Assembly: GCF_022179765.1 (NCBI RefSeq)
Contig: NZ_BPRE01000011.1
Location: 62,001 to 126,000, forward strand
Origin: Methylorubrum suomiense
Lineage (GTDB): Bacteria > Pseudomonadota > Alphaproteobacteria > Rhizobiales > Beijerinckiaceae
Direction of reading: 5' to 3'
Length of the DNA stretch: 64,000 nucleotides
The notes under the pieces are model-generated. The model was not told the DNA's origin and did no database searches. It worked only from the letters and a program-made list of their open reading frames with translations. A program made the translations under genes and the position numbers. Below are positions 55,937-64,000 of this stretch, in pieces; position 1 is the stretch's first letter, and each line of letters starts with the position of its first letter.

Positions 55937-57325
55937 TCAGCCCGCCACCGTCCAAGTGGTGGTGCCGTCCTTGTTGTCCTTCACGCTCACACCCATCGCG
56001 ACCAGGGCATCGCGCACGCGGTCGGAGGCGGCCCAGTCCTTGGCGGCCCGCGCCGCCTTGCGCTCGGCGATCAGCGCCTCGACCGTGGCGACATCGACAC
56101 CCGCTGCGCTTACCCGGGCCGCCTCGCGCTGAGCCTTGGTTTCCCCCAGAAATCCCATCAGCCCGGCCGCCGCCTTGAGCGCGGAAGCGTCCGTGCCCGC
56201 GAGCCGGTGCAGCTCGCCGATCGCGGCCGGAGTGTTGAGGTCGTCGCAGAGCGCGTCGATCACGCCGTCGGAGATCGAATCCGCCGGCGCCGCCTCGCCC
56301 GCCGCGTCGTACCAGCGCTCCAGCATGCGGTTGGATTCCTCCAATCCCCGCAGGGTCCAATCGATCGGCTGGCGATAGTGGGTCTTGAGCATGTTGAGGC
56401 GCACGACCTCGCCCGGCCAATCGGCGAGCACCTGACCGATGGTGATGAAGTTGCCGAGCGATTTCGACATCTTCTCCCCCTCGACCTGGAGGAAGCCGTT
56501 ATGAAGCCAGACATTGGCCATCACGCTCGTGCCGAAGCAGCAGCGGGACTGTGCGACCTCGTTCTCATGGTGCGGGAAGATCAGGTCGATGCCGCCCGCA
56601 TGGATGTCGAAGGTCTCGCCGAGATGCTTCCACGACATCGCCGAGCACTCGATGTGCCAGCCAGGACGGCCGCCCGCCTCGATGCCGCAGGGTGACGGCC
56701 AGGACGGCTCGCCCTCCTTCGACGGCTTCCACAGCACGAAATCGAGCGGCGAGCGCTTGTAGGGCGCGACCTCGACCCGGGCGCCGGCCTCCATCTCGTC
56801 GAGGGGGCGCTTCGACAGGGCGCCGTAATCGGGCATGGACGGCACGTCGAACAGCACGTGCCCTTCGGCCACGTAGGCGTGACCCGAGCCCACCAAGCCC
56901 TCGATCAGGCGGTGCATCTCGCCGATATGGTCGGTCGCCCGCGGCTCGACGAAGCGGAGGCGCTCGCCCGCGACGTTCACATCGTCGGCCATCAGGACGC
57001 CAAGGGCGCGGATGTCGGCGTGGAACTGCGCCAGCGTACCGTCGGTGAGTTCCCGGATGGTGATGCCGCGCTCCCGCGCGCGCGCGTTGATCTTGTCGTC
57101 TACGTCGGTGACGTTGCGGGCATAGGTGACGTGCGCCGGGCCGTAGAGATGGCGCAGCAGCCGGAACAGCAGGTCGAAGACGATGATCGGCCGGGCGTTA
57201 CCGATATGGGCCGCGTCGTAGACCGTCGGGCCGCAGGCATACATCCGCACATGCGCCGGATCGATCGGCGTGAAGGCCGCCTTCTCGCGGGTCAGCGTGT
57301 TGTAGAGCCGCAACATCGGGGTCAT
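55937..57325 (-). CDS. cysS: Cysteine--tRNA ligase
   Basis: 462-residue class I synthetase. [18 protein letters not shown] (first Zn Cys and HIGH), [19 protein letters not shown] (second Zn Cys), HHENEVAQS and KMSKS in EKMSKSLGN. Length and motifs normal. ATG at 57325 ([15 protein letters not shown]); one at 57316 is equally possible. Confidence 0.95.
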   Translation of the reverse strand: MTPMLRLYNTLTREKAAFTPIDPAHVRMYACGPTVYDAAHIGNARPIIVFDLLFRLLRHLYGPAHVTYARNVTDVDDKINARARERGITIRELTDGTLAQFHADIRALGVLMADDVNVAGERLRFVEPRATDHIGEMHRLIEGLVGSGHAYVAEGHVLFDVPSMPDYGALSKRPLDEMEAGARVEVAPYKRSPLDFVLWKPSKEGEPSWPSPCGIEAGGRPGWHIECSAMSWKHLGETFDIHAGGIDLIFPHHENEVAQSRCCFGTSVMANVWLHNGFLQVEGEKMSKSLGNFITIGQVLADWPGEVVRLNMLKTHYRQPIDWTLRGLEESNRMLERWYDAAGEAAPADSISDGVIDALCDDLNTPAAIGELHRLAGTDASALKAAAGLMGFLGETKAQREAARVSAAGVDVATVEALIAERKAARAAKDWAASDRVRDALVAMGVSVKDNKDGTTTWTVAG

Positions 57326-57651
57326 CGAAATGGTCCCGCCGGAACCGTCCGGCCTTCGCGACGGCCACGAGCCGTCCTCGGTTTCTCTTTGCGCTGCAGC
57401 GCGTTCGACCGTCCGGCGCGGGTGGCGTCTCAACCGAACGCCGCATTGCCGCCCGAGCCGCTCCAGCTCGCTGTTGCACCGCCGCGACGGTCGCCGGTCG
57501 TGCCTTCAGCTAACCCAGAACCGTGAGGAATTCGAGAACGACGGCGCCCCGGCCACGGCTCAACCGACCGTGACCGTGACACGCAAGAGTTTGTTTACCG
57601 AGCCGTCCGAACACTCCGCAATCGAGCGAACCCGTCAACAAGGTCTTCACC
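57326..57651. other. Divergent gap cysS / small secreted protein
   Basis: 326 bp. No gene or RNA seen. Likely promoters for both flanking genes; a TTGTTTACCG-like patch at 57592-57601 is the only visible AT-richer site. Confidence 0.35.
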
Positions 57652-57981
57652 ATGCGCCGTCCGGTCGTCGCCCTCCTCGCCCTCGTCCTGACCACGGCTG
57701 CGCATCAGGCCCATGCCGGCGAGGCGGCCCCGGCCCGCGCGCATGTCGAGAAGACTTTCCTGATTCCGGCGGAAGAAGGCTACGGCGTCGGCGAGTGCCT
57801 CAGCGGGGGCCCGAGCGAGTGCGGTCAGGTGGTCGCCAATGCGTGGTGCGAGTCGCAGGGCTATGCCAGCGCCGTCAATTACGGTGTCGCCGCCCAGGAC
57901 GAGTATACCGGAGCGATCCCAGCCGCCCCGATGCCGGCGCCGAACGCGGCCCGTCCGCTGCGCATCACCTGCCAGGACTGA
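57652..57981 (+). CDS. Small secreted cysteine-containing protein
   Basis: 109-residue protein. Signal peptide MRRPVVALLALVLTTAAHQAHA; the mature part has Cys in GECLSGGPSECGQVV, NAWCESQGYASA and ITCQD, enough for two disulfides. Resembles small hypothetical proteins of Methylobacteriaceae; function unknown. Confidence 0.75.
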   Translation: MRRPVVALLALVLTTAAHQAHAGEAAPARAHVEKTFLIPAEEGYGVGECLSGGPSECGQVVANAWCESQGYASAVNYGVAAQDEYTGAIPAAPMPAPNAARPLRITCQD

Positions 57982-58066
57982 TTTGCTCACGCTCTCTCTT
58001 CTGTGTCGTCATTCCGGATATGCCTGCAGCGCTCCGGAATAACGACGGATAGGGGTGCTCGGGCTC

Positions 58067-58603
58067 CTACTTCACGAAGTCCCCGCATTTCGGCGGCGCC
58101 TCTGTTCCCCAAGGGGCCAAGGGCACGCTGGAGGTTGAATTCTTCGGCGAGCCCTGCACCACCTTGTCGGAATAGACCATGTAGATCAGCGTGTTGCGCT
58201 TGGCGTCGCAGCCCCGCACGATCTGCATCGATTTGAAGATCAGCGACCGCCGTTCGCTGAACACCACCTCGCCCTGCTTGAACTTGTCCTTGAACTGCAC
58301 TGGCCCGATCTGGCGGCAGGCCAGCGAGATGTCCGAGACGTCCTCGGCGAGGCCCAGCGTCCCCTTGATGCCGCCCTTCTCGGGCTGGGTGTACCAGCAG
58401 GCCACACCCGCCACCGTCGGATCGTCGATGCCGTACACGACGAGCTTGTCGTTCGGGGTGAGCGGGCGCCACACCGTCGACTTGTCGAAGATCCGGTCCG
58501 GATCGTCCGCCGCCCCGGCGACGCCCGGCAGCGCTGCGGCGGCGAGGCCGGCCGCCACCATCACACGACGGGCATTCCCCATGGTGCCCCTGAGCCACAT
58601 CAT
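58067..58603 (-). CDS. creA: CreA family protein
   Basis: 178-residue periplasmic protein of the CreA family: KLVVYGIDDPTVAGVACWYTQPEKGGIKG, AEDVSDISLACRQIGPV and RNTLIYMVYSDKVVQGSPKNS are its hallmarks. Signal peptide about 1-30 from ATG 58603, with GAGGGG 8 bp upstream. Biological role unknown. Confidence 0.92.
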   Translation of the reverse strand: MMWLRGTMGNARRVMVAAGLAAAALPGVAGAADDPDRIFDKSTVWRPLTPNDKLVVYGIDDPTVAGVACWYTQPEKGGIKGTLGLAEDVSDISLACRQIGPVQFKDKFKQGEVVFSERRSLIFKSMQIVRGCDAKRNTLIYMVYSDKVVQGSPKNSTSSVPLAPWGTEAPPKCGDFVK

Positions 58604-58753
58604 CGACGCAATCCCCTCAAAGCCTGGCCGTAAACACATGGTGTCCCTGTCCCCCGACGGCGAGGGGTATTAACATGTGCGTGAGGCGGTCGGCCGCTTC
58701 ACGCCGGCCTGGCCGTTTCCGCGACCTCCTGCCCGAGATCCCAGCATCCCCCC

Positions 58754-59764
58754 ATGCCGCTGATCGGAATGCAGCTTCGCCGTGCCCTCTCCGCGCTTGC
58801 CGCGGCAACGGCCCTCGTCCTCGCGCAGGCGGCGCCCGCCGCCGCAGGCGACGTCTGGGCGTGCCAGCGCTACAAGACGGAGCTGGCCAATCTCAATGCC
58901 AGCGCCTCCACGGCCGCCGCGCTCCAGAGCGAGGTGGCACGGCTTCAGACCTACTACCGCAGCCTGAACTGCGAGGGCGGCCGGTTCCTGTTCTTCGATA
59001 CCCGACCCCCGCAATGCGGAGCGGTCGAGGCCCGCATCCGCTCGCTCAACGCCACCTATGGCGGCGGCGACGGCGAGGTGGTCGCGGCACGCCGCCGTCA
59101 GCTCGTGGCATCCGTATCAAGCGCTTGCAGCGGCGTGATGCCGGAACCTGGTCAGGAAGCGCGCGTCGGCGGCGCTCAGACCGCGCGCGGCGGCGCTCAG
59201 GTGATCTGCGTGAAGACCTGCGACGGGTCCTACTTCCCGATGGCCAACCTGCCCGATGGGCGGGAGGGTGCGGACGAGATGTGCCAGGCGTTGTGCCCCG
59301 GCACGGAGGCTCTGGCCTACTCGATGCCGCACGGCGACGACGCGCTGAAATACGCCGCGACCCTCAAGGGCAGCCGCGCCTACACGGCGACGCCCACGGC
59401 GTTCAAGTTCCGCACCAGCTTCACGCCGAATTGCTCGTGCAAGAAGGAAGGTCAGAGCTGGGCGCAGTCTCTCGCCAAAGCCGAGAGCATGCTGGTCCGG
59501 CACAAGGGCGATATCTTCGTCACACCGATGACCGCGGAGCGGCTCTCGCGGGCGCCGAAGGTGCGTCTGACCCTGGTCGGTCGCGCCGACCGGACGGCGG
59601 CGACATTGGCCGCCGATGCCGCGAGCCGCGAAGGTGTGGTGGTCCAGCCCGAGGCTGCGGAAGCGACCGGCTCCACCGCTGCCGCCGCAGAGGCTCGCAG
59701 CGGCGCGATCCGCGTCATCGTCCCGGGCCTCGTCCCGGTTCCGGTCAACGCCGCAACACCCTGA
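58754..59764 (+). CDS. DUF2865 domain-containing secreted protein
   Basis: 336-residue secreted protein. Signal peptide about 1-32; a coiled N-terminal part (AALQSEVARLQTYYRS); then the DUF2865 core VICVKTCDGSYFPMANLPDG, MCQALCPGTEALAYSMP and FRTSFTPNCSCKKEGQSW with paired cysteines. Found across Methylobacterium and Bradyrhizobium; unknown role in the envelope. Confidence 0.88.
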   Translation: MPLIGMQLRRALSALAAATALVLAQAAPAAAGDVWACQRYKTELANLNASASTAAALQSEVARLQTYYRSLNCEGGRFLFFDTRPPQCGAVEARIRSLNATYGGGDGEVVAARRRQLVASVSSACSGVMPEPGQEARVGGAQTARGGAQVICVKTCDGSYFPMANLPDGREGADEMCQALCPGTEALAYSMPHGDDALKYAATLKGSRAYTATPTAFKFRTSFTPNCSCKKEGQSWAQSLAKAESMLVRHKGDIFVTPMTAERLSRAPKVRLTLVGRADRTAATLAADAASREGVVVQPEAAEATGSTAAAAEARSGAIRVIVPGLVPVPVNAATP

Positions 59765-59933
59765 CGAAGGGCGCGTCAAGAGGCGCGCTTGTCTCGCCGA
59801 AGGACCCGTCACCGCCCGCCCGACCCGGCGGCCGACGCCAATTCCGACCGATGATTTGACGCTTCGCGACCGGGAACCATATCGGCCCGACAGTGTTCGG
59901 AACCGCCGATCGCGTTTCACGAGGCCGTCCTAC

Positions 59934-62273
59934 ATGCGGATCACCCGCTCCCTGCTCCTCACCGGCACCATGCTGCCGGCTCTCCTCCTGTCAGACCTGA
60001 CCTTTGCACGTTCGCTCGGCGAAGCGGCGACGGGACGGATCGAACTCGCGCAGCGGGGCGATCCGGAAGGACCGGGTGGTGGTGGCCGTGGCGGTCCCGG
60101 TGGACCCGGCGGTCCGGGTGGCCCAGGGGGGGCGGAGCGCGGTGGGCCGGGCGGACCCGGCGGTCCCGGTGGCGGCCGTGAGCGTCCTGAGCCGCGTGAA
60201 CGTCCCGAGCCTCGGCAGGCCCAGCCGGAGCGTGCAGCCCCACCGGCCGCCCGCGAACGGCCGGATCGACCTGACCGTCCCGAGCGGCCCGACCGCCCAG
60301 AGCGGCCTGACCGCCCCGAACGTCCCACGCCCGCCGAACGTCCGGCGCCTCCGGCTGCGCGGGAGCGGCCGGATCGCCCTGAGCGTCCGGAGCGGCCCGA
60401 TCGCCCTGCGGCTCCTGCTCGTCCTGATCGTGACACCCCGGATCGTCCCGAACGGCCGACGCCGCCGACGGCGCGTGAGCGTGCACCGACGCCGGACCGC
60501 GAGACGCCCGCTCGTCCCGGCCGTGATGCGACCCCGGATACGCCCGCCCGCCCCGGCCGCGACGCGGCGCCGGATCGTCCCGGCCGCGATGCGCCCGCTC
60601 GTCCTGATCGCGAAGCACCGGCTCGTGGTGGTCGCGACGCCGATCGCCCCGATGCTCCCGGCCGTCCGGATCGCGACGGCCCGAACCGTCCGGGCCGTGA
60701 TGCGACCCCGGATACGCCCGCCCGCCCCGGCCGCGATGCCACTCCGGATCGTCCGGGTCCGGGCCGCGACACGCCCGATCGCGACCAGCCGGCTCGCGGT
60801 GGGCGCGACGCCGATCGTCCCGAGACGCCACCGAATCAGCGCCCCGGCGTTCCGGGGCGCCCGGTTCAGCCACCCGGCACCCCGCCGAGCGCCGAGCGCC
60901 CGGACCAACCCGGAACCAATCCGGCGACGCCGCCGAACCAGCAGCCGGGCGTGCCCGGCCGGCCGGTGGCACCGAACCAGCAGCCCGGCGTTCCGGGTCG
61001 CCCGGTTCAGCCGCCCGGTACCCCGCCGAATGCGCAACAACCCGGCCAGCCGCTCCAGCCCGGCGTCGGTACGCCGCCGCCGCCTCCGCCCGGCGCGCCC
61101 GGCGCGGTGCAACCCGGTGGGCGCGACGGGCGCCTCGATGATGACCGCCGCGACGGCCGCGATCGTGACGACCGCTTCGGCCGGGACGGGCGCGACCGTG
61201 ACGACCGGTTCGGTCGCGATGGACGTGACCGGGACGACCGCCTCGGCCGGGATGGACGCGACCGCGATGATCGCTATGGCCGTGACCGCTTCAACGTGCC
61301 CGGCACGCCGGCCTACATCCCCGGCGGCTTCCGCGACGACGATTATCGGATCCGCGATTACGAGACGATCCGGCGCGACCGCCGCGAATACGACGTGGAC
61401 GGTCGGACGTACTATCGTGAGCCGGGCCGCATCATCGTCCGCGACCGCGACGGCTACTTCATCCGTCACGACGAGAACGAGCGGTTCCGGACGATCTACG
61501 GTGATCGCGGTTATCGCAGCGAACGCCGGGGCGGCGAGATCTACAGCTACGTCGACAGCCCGGCGGGCGGCCAGATCATCACGGTGGTGGACGATGACGG
61601 ACGCTTGCTGCGCCGTTCGCGACGCTACGCGGATGGGCGCGAAGTCTTCCTCATCAACAACGCCTATGGCGGCGCCCCGCGTCCGATCTACGAGGATGTC
61701 GTCGACCTGCCGCCGCCGGATATCCGTATCCCGCGCGACCGCTACATCGTCGACTACGAGCGGGCCGACGAGCGCACCGTCTATCAGGCACTCTCCGCCC
61801 CGCCGGTGGTGCCCGTCGACCGGCGCTACACTCTGGATCAGGTGCGCTACTCGCCGCAGCTGCGCGCCCGGATGCCGAGCGTGGACATCAACACCATCAC
61901 GTTCGACACCGGCTCGTTCACCGTGACCCCCGATCAGGCTCAGCGCCTGTCGACCATCGCGGCGGCGATCAACCAGGCGGTCAAGGCCAATCCGCAGGAG
62001 GTCTTCCTGATCGAGGGCTATACCGATGCGGTCGGCGCGGAAGTCGACAACCTGTCGCTGTCCGATCGTCGCGCCCAATCGGTCGCCGCGGTGCTGACGC
62101 AGAACTTTCAGGTGCCGCCGGAGAACCTGACCACCCAGGGCTATGGCGAGCAATATCTGAAGGTGAACACGCAGGAAGCGAACCGCGAGAACCGCCGCGT
62201 CACGGTCCGCCGCATCACCCCGCTGCTGCAGCAGCAGGCGGAGGGTCAGCCGCAATCGGCGCCTCCGCAGTGA
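59934..62273 (+). CDS. OmpA-family protein with disordered charged repeats
   Basis: 779-residue envelope protein. Signal peptide about 1-24; Gly-rich part (about 40-80); a 330-residue Pro/Arg/Asp/Gly-rich disordered region with repeats (RPERPDRP, PARPGRDATPD, RDGRDRDDRFG); a YDVDGRTYYREPGRIIVRDRDG folded segment; and a C-terminal OmpA domain (NTITFDTGSFTVTPDQ, IEGYTDAVGAEVDNLSLSDRRA) that should bind peptidoglycan. ATG at 59934 with GAGG 9 bp before. A perfect terminator follows. Confidence 0.9.
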   Translation: MRITRSLLLTGTMLPALLLSDLTFARSLGEAATGRIELAQRGDPEGPGGGGRGGPGGPGGPGGPGGAERGGPGGPGGPGGGRERPEPRERPEPRQAQPERAAPPAARERPDRPDRPERPDRPERPDRPERPTPAERPAPPAARERPDRPERPERPDRPAAPARPDRDTPDRPERPTPPTARERAPTPDRETPARPGRDATPDTPARPGRDAAPDRPGRDAPARPDREAPARGGRDADRPDAPGRPDRDGPNRPGRDATPDTPARPGRDATPDRPGPGRDTPDRDQPARGGRDADRPETPPNQRPGVPGRPVQPPGTPPSAERPDQPGTNPATPPNQQPGVPGRPVAPNQQPGVPGRPVQPPGTPPNAQQPGQPLQPGVGTPPPPPPGAPGAVQPGGRDGRLDDDRRDGRDRDDRFGRDGRDRDDRFGRDGRDRDDRLGRDGRDRDDRYGRDRFNVPGTPAYIPGGFRDDDYRIRDYETIRRDRREYDVDGRTYYREPGRIIVRDRDGYFIRHDENERFRTIYGDRGYRSERRGGEIYSYVDSPAGGQIITVVDDDGRLLRRSRRYADGREVFLINNAYGGAPRPIYEDVVDLPPPDIRIPRDRYIVDYERADERTVYQALSAPPVVPVDRRYTLDQVRYSPQLRARMPSVDINTITFDTGSFTVTPDQAQRLSTIAAAINQAVKANPQEVFLIEGYTDAVGAEVDNLSLSDRRAQSVAAVLTQNFQVPPENLTTQGYGEQYLKVNTQEANRENRRVTVRRITPLLQQQAEGQPQSAPPQ
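60519..60736 (+). repeat. Direct repeat within the OmpA-family gene
   Basis: A 44-base segment starting GGCCGTGATGCG is identical at 60519-60562 and 60693-60736 (offset 174 bp, 58 codons), with similarity continuing on both sides; part of the Pro/Arg-rich repeat region, likely unstable in copy number. Confidence 0.8.
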
Positions 62274-62286
62274 TCGACGGCGGTTG

Positions 62287-62312
62287 AACCTCTCCCGCCT
62301 GCGGGAGAGGTT
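62287..62312. repeat. Perfect 12-bp hairpin after OmpA-family gene
   Basis: AACCTCTCCCGC (62287-62298), loop CT, GCGGGAGAGGTT (62301-62312). Same form as short palindromic repeats common between alphaproteobacterial genes. Confidence 0.7.
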
Positions 62313-62335
62313 GACCGGCCACACGGAACGAAGAA

Positions 62336-62371
62336 CGAGCGCTGGTCCCCAAACCAGCGCTCGTTTTTTTT
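62336..62371 (+). terminator. Intrinsic terminator of OmpA-family gene
   Basis: CGAGCGCTGGT (62336-62346), loop CCCCAA, ACCAGCGCTCG (62353-62363), then eight Ts (62364-62371). Very strong. Confidence 0.92.
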
Positions 62372-62494
62372 GCCTGCCTTTCGAGGGCCGTCCCCTATAC
62401 CCTTGTCGGGCCCCCGAATGGGCACAACAACTTGAGGGTATCGGCCGGGCCCTCATCCCTCGGGGCCGATTCCGGACGCTGAGGATCACGTGGA

Positions 62495-63703
62495 ATGTCG
62501 AATGCCAGCGACCGGTTGATCGAGGCCGGGACGCCGGCCTTCCGCCGGGCGACGCTCGCTCTGTTCGCCGCCGGATTCTCGACCTTCGCCGTACTCTACG
62601 GCGTGCAGCCGCTTCTTCCGGTCTTCGCCGATCAGTTCTCCGTCTCGCCCGCGGAGAGCAGCCTCGCCCTGTCGTTGCCCTGCGCGACACTGGCCATCGC
62701 GCTTCTCATCGTCAGTCCCCTGTCCGAGGTGTTCGGCCGCAAGCCGGTGATGACGACCTCGCTGTTCGCCTCCGCACTCCTCACCATCGGCGCGGTGCTG
62801 ATGCCCGATTGGCACGGTTTCCTGGCGCTGCGCGCACTCACCGGCCTCGCGGCGAGCGGCCTGCCCGCCGTGGCGATGGCCTATCTGAGCGAGGAGATGC
62901 ACGGGCGCGCCATCGGCCTGTCGATGGGTCTCCTCATCGGCGGCAATGCGCTCGGCGGAATGGTCGGGCGGCTGCTGGCGGGCGTGATCGCGGATCACGC
63001 GTCCTGGCGCTGGGGGCTGGGCACCATCGGCGTGCTGGCCCTCTTGGCCGCCGTCGCCTTCCAATTCGGCCTCCCGGCCTCTCAGCGGTTCCAGGCCCAC
63101 CGGATGCGCTGGCGCGAGGTGCCCGGCACCTTCACCCATCACTTCCGCGATGCCGGGCTCCCCTGGCTGTTTCTGGCGCCGTTCCTGCTCATGGGCGGCT
63201 TCGTCTGCGTCTACAACTACATCGGCTTCCGCCTGCTCGATCCGCCCTACTCGCTCAGCCAGACGGCGATCGGCCTGATCTTCATCGTCTATCTCGCCGG
63301 AACCGCGAGCTCGACCGTCACCGGGCACGTGGCCGGGATGCTCGGACGCCGCAAGGTGTTGTGGCTGGCGATCCTGCTCGGGCTCGGCGGCATTGCCCTG
63401 ACGATGGCCGAGAACCTGATCCTCATCATTCTCGGCATCGTCATCGTGACGGTCAGCTTCTTCGGGGCGCATTCGGTGGCGTCGAGCTGGGTCGGGCGAC
63501 GCGCCTCGAGCGACCGGGCTCAGGCCTCGGCGATCTATCTCTGCATGTATTATCTGGGCTCTTCGCTGCTCGGTACGGCCGGCGGCTGGTTCTTCCTGCA
63601 TTACGGCTGGGGGGGCGTGGCCGGCTTCTTCGCCAGCCTCTACGTCGCCGCCCTCCTCGTCGCCCTGCGGCTGACCCGTCTGCCGCCACTGCCCCTCTCG
63701 TGA
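62495..63703 (+). CDS. MFS transporter (YnfM-like)
   Basis: 402-residue exporter with 12 predicted helices. Motif A-like region PLSEVFGRKPVMTTSLF and LRALTGLAASGLPAVAMAYLSEEM fit the YnfM/inner-membrane arabinose-efflux-type branch. Substrate unknown. The methyltransferase gene follows after 7 bp. Confidence 0.9.
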   Translation: MSNASDRLIEAGTPAFRRATLALFAAGFSTFAVLYGVQPLLPVFADQFSVSPAESSLALSLPCATLAIALLIVSPLSEVFGRKPVMTTSLFASALLTIGAVLMPDWHGFLALRALTGLAASGLPAVAMAYLSEEMHGRAIGLSMGLLIGGNALGGMVGRLLAGVIADHASWRWGLGTIGVLALLAAVAFQFGLPASQRFQAHRMRWREVPGTFTHHFRDAGLPWLFLAPFLLMGGFVCVYNYIGFRLLDPPYSLSQTAIGLIFIVYLAGTASSTVTGHVAGMLGRRKVLWLAILLGLGGIALTMAENLILIILGIVIVTVSFFGAHSVASSWVGRRASSDRAQASAIYLCMYYLGSSLLGTAGGWFFLHYGWGGVAGFFASLYVAALLVALRLTRLPPLPLS

Positions 63704-63710
63704 GGCCATC

Positions 63711-64000
63711 ATGAGCGCGTCCGACAGCCATGAAACGCAGGTCGACCGCCAGTTTGGAGCGCGGGCCGCCGACTACGTCGCCAGCGCCGTCCACGCTGCG
63801 GGGGCCGATCTCGAAGCCCTCGCCGCCCTCTGCCGCGATACTCCGTACGCGACGGTTCTCGATCTCGGCTGCGGCGGCGGCCATGTCGGCTACGCCGTCG
63901 CGCCGCATGTCCGTTCGGTGACCGCCCTCGATCTGTCGCAGGCGATGCTCGACGCGGTCGGATCGGAAGCTGCCCGGCGCGGCCTGACCAATCTCGTGAC
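63711..64000 (+). CDS. Class I SAM-dependent methyltransferase (3' part outside window)
   Basis: The first 96 residues are visible. MSASDSHETQVDRQFGARAADYVAS, then the SAM motif TVLDLGCGGGHVGYAVA and ALDLSQAMLDAV, typical of the UbiE/COQ5-like group. Substrate unknown. It lies 7 bp after the MFS gene, so the two are probably co-transcribed. Confidence 0.88.
   Translation, partial: MSASDSHETQVDRQFGARAADYVASAVHAAGADLEALAALCRDTPYATVLDLGCGGGHVGYAVAPHVRSVTALDLSQAMLDAVGSEAARRGLTNLV

Noticed and set aside
55674..56420. Open frame running through the pssA-cysS repeat
   Set aside because: It is the translation of the palindromic repeat and of antisense pssA/cysS, with no domain of its own.
59991..62690. 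Very long open frames on both strands over the OmpA-family gene
   Set aside because: They arise from Pro/Arg/Gly-rich GC-biased repeats; only the plus frame from 59934 has a signal peptide and an OmpA domain.

Overview
The window is high-GC (roughly two-thirds G+C) alphaproteobacterial chromosome. Gene content and protein style (class I PHA synthase opening TERTSPAAPDFETIARNANQ, DUF2865, DUF1127 and PLA2-like secreted proteins, many GTG/TTG starts) point to Methylobacterium or a close relative in the Methylobacteriaceae. This assignment is inferred from sequence style and gene order, not from a search.

Layout. (1) 1-9.2 kb: housekeeping. Partial glyQ, an autoregulated-looking TetR/DUF1348 pair, an S49 peptidase, a tRNA methyltransferase, DUF2007, a polyprenyl diphosphate synthase with an AEC transporter, small secreted Cys-rich and PLA2-like proteins, and a YbaL-type antiporter. 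(2) 9.5-34.5 kb: a nearly contiguous glycine betaine locus. gbcAB, dgcAB, a dedicated ETF pair and a YbaK/ProX deacylase lie on the plus strand. sdaA, soxG, soxA, soxD and soxB lie on the minus strand, and a GbdR-like AraC/GATase1 regulator is divergent from soxB. Beyond it are a dCache chemoreceptor (frameshifted here), a porin and a ProVWX-type ABC importer. (3) 35-39.8 kb: phaC, small lipoproteins and an aminotransferase. (4) 39.9-49.9 kb: phoH, miaB, MEKHLA protein, plsC, rimI, tsaB, nfuA, rplS, MltB-type transglycosylase, rpsD, LOG protein. (5) 50-64 kb: LysM protein, Atm1-type ABC exporter, psd-pssA, cysS, small secreted proteins, creA, DUF2865 protein, a large OmpA-family protein with a disordered repeat region, an MFS exporter and the start of a SAM methyltransferase.

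How the betaine locus should work: the porin and ProVWX bring betaine across both membranes. GbcAB oxidises betaine to dimethylglycine, DgcAB with the ETF makes sarcosine, SoxBDAG makes glycine plus methylene-THF, and SdaA converts serine (made by a glyA outside this window) to pyruvate. Two carbons leave as formaldehyde and one as methylene-THF, which a methylotroph can assimilate or oxidise. The adjacent regulator and chemoreceptor would provide transcriptional and behavioural sensing.

Most notable signals: a complete sensing-uptake-catabolism locus with its own porin and chemoreceptor; a DgcA with one canonical Fe-S cysteine replaced by alanine; an ETF-alpha with a duplicated basic N-terminal segment; a twin palindromic TetR operator; a possible unannotated structured RNA at 27.5-27.74 kb; and several perfect intergenic hairpins.
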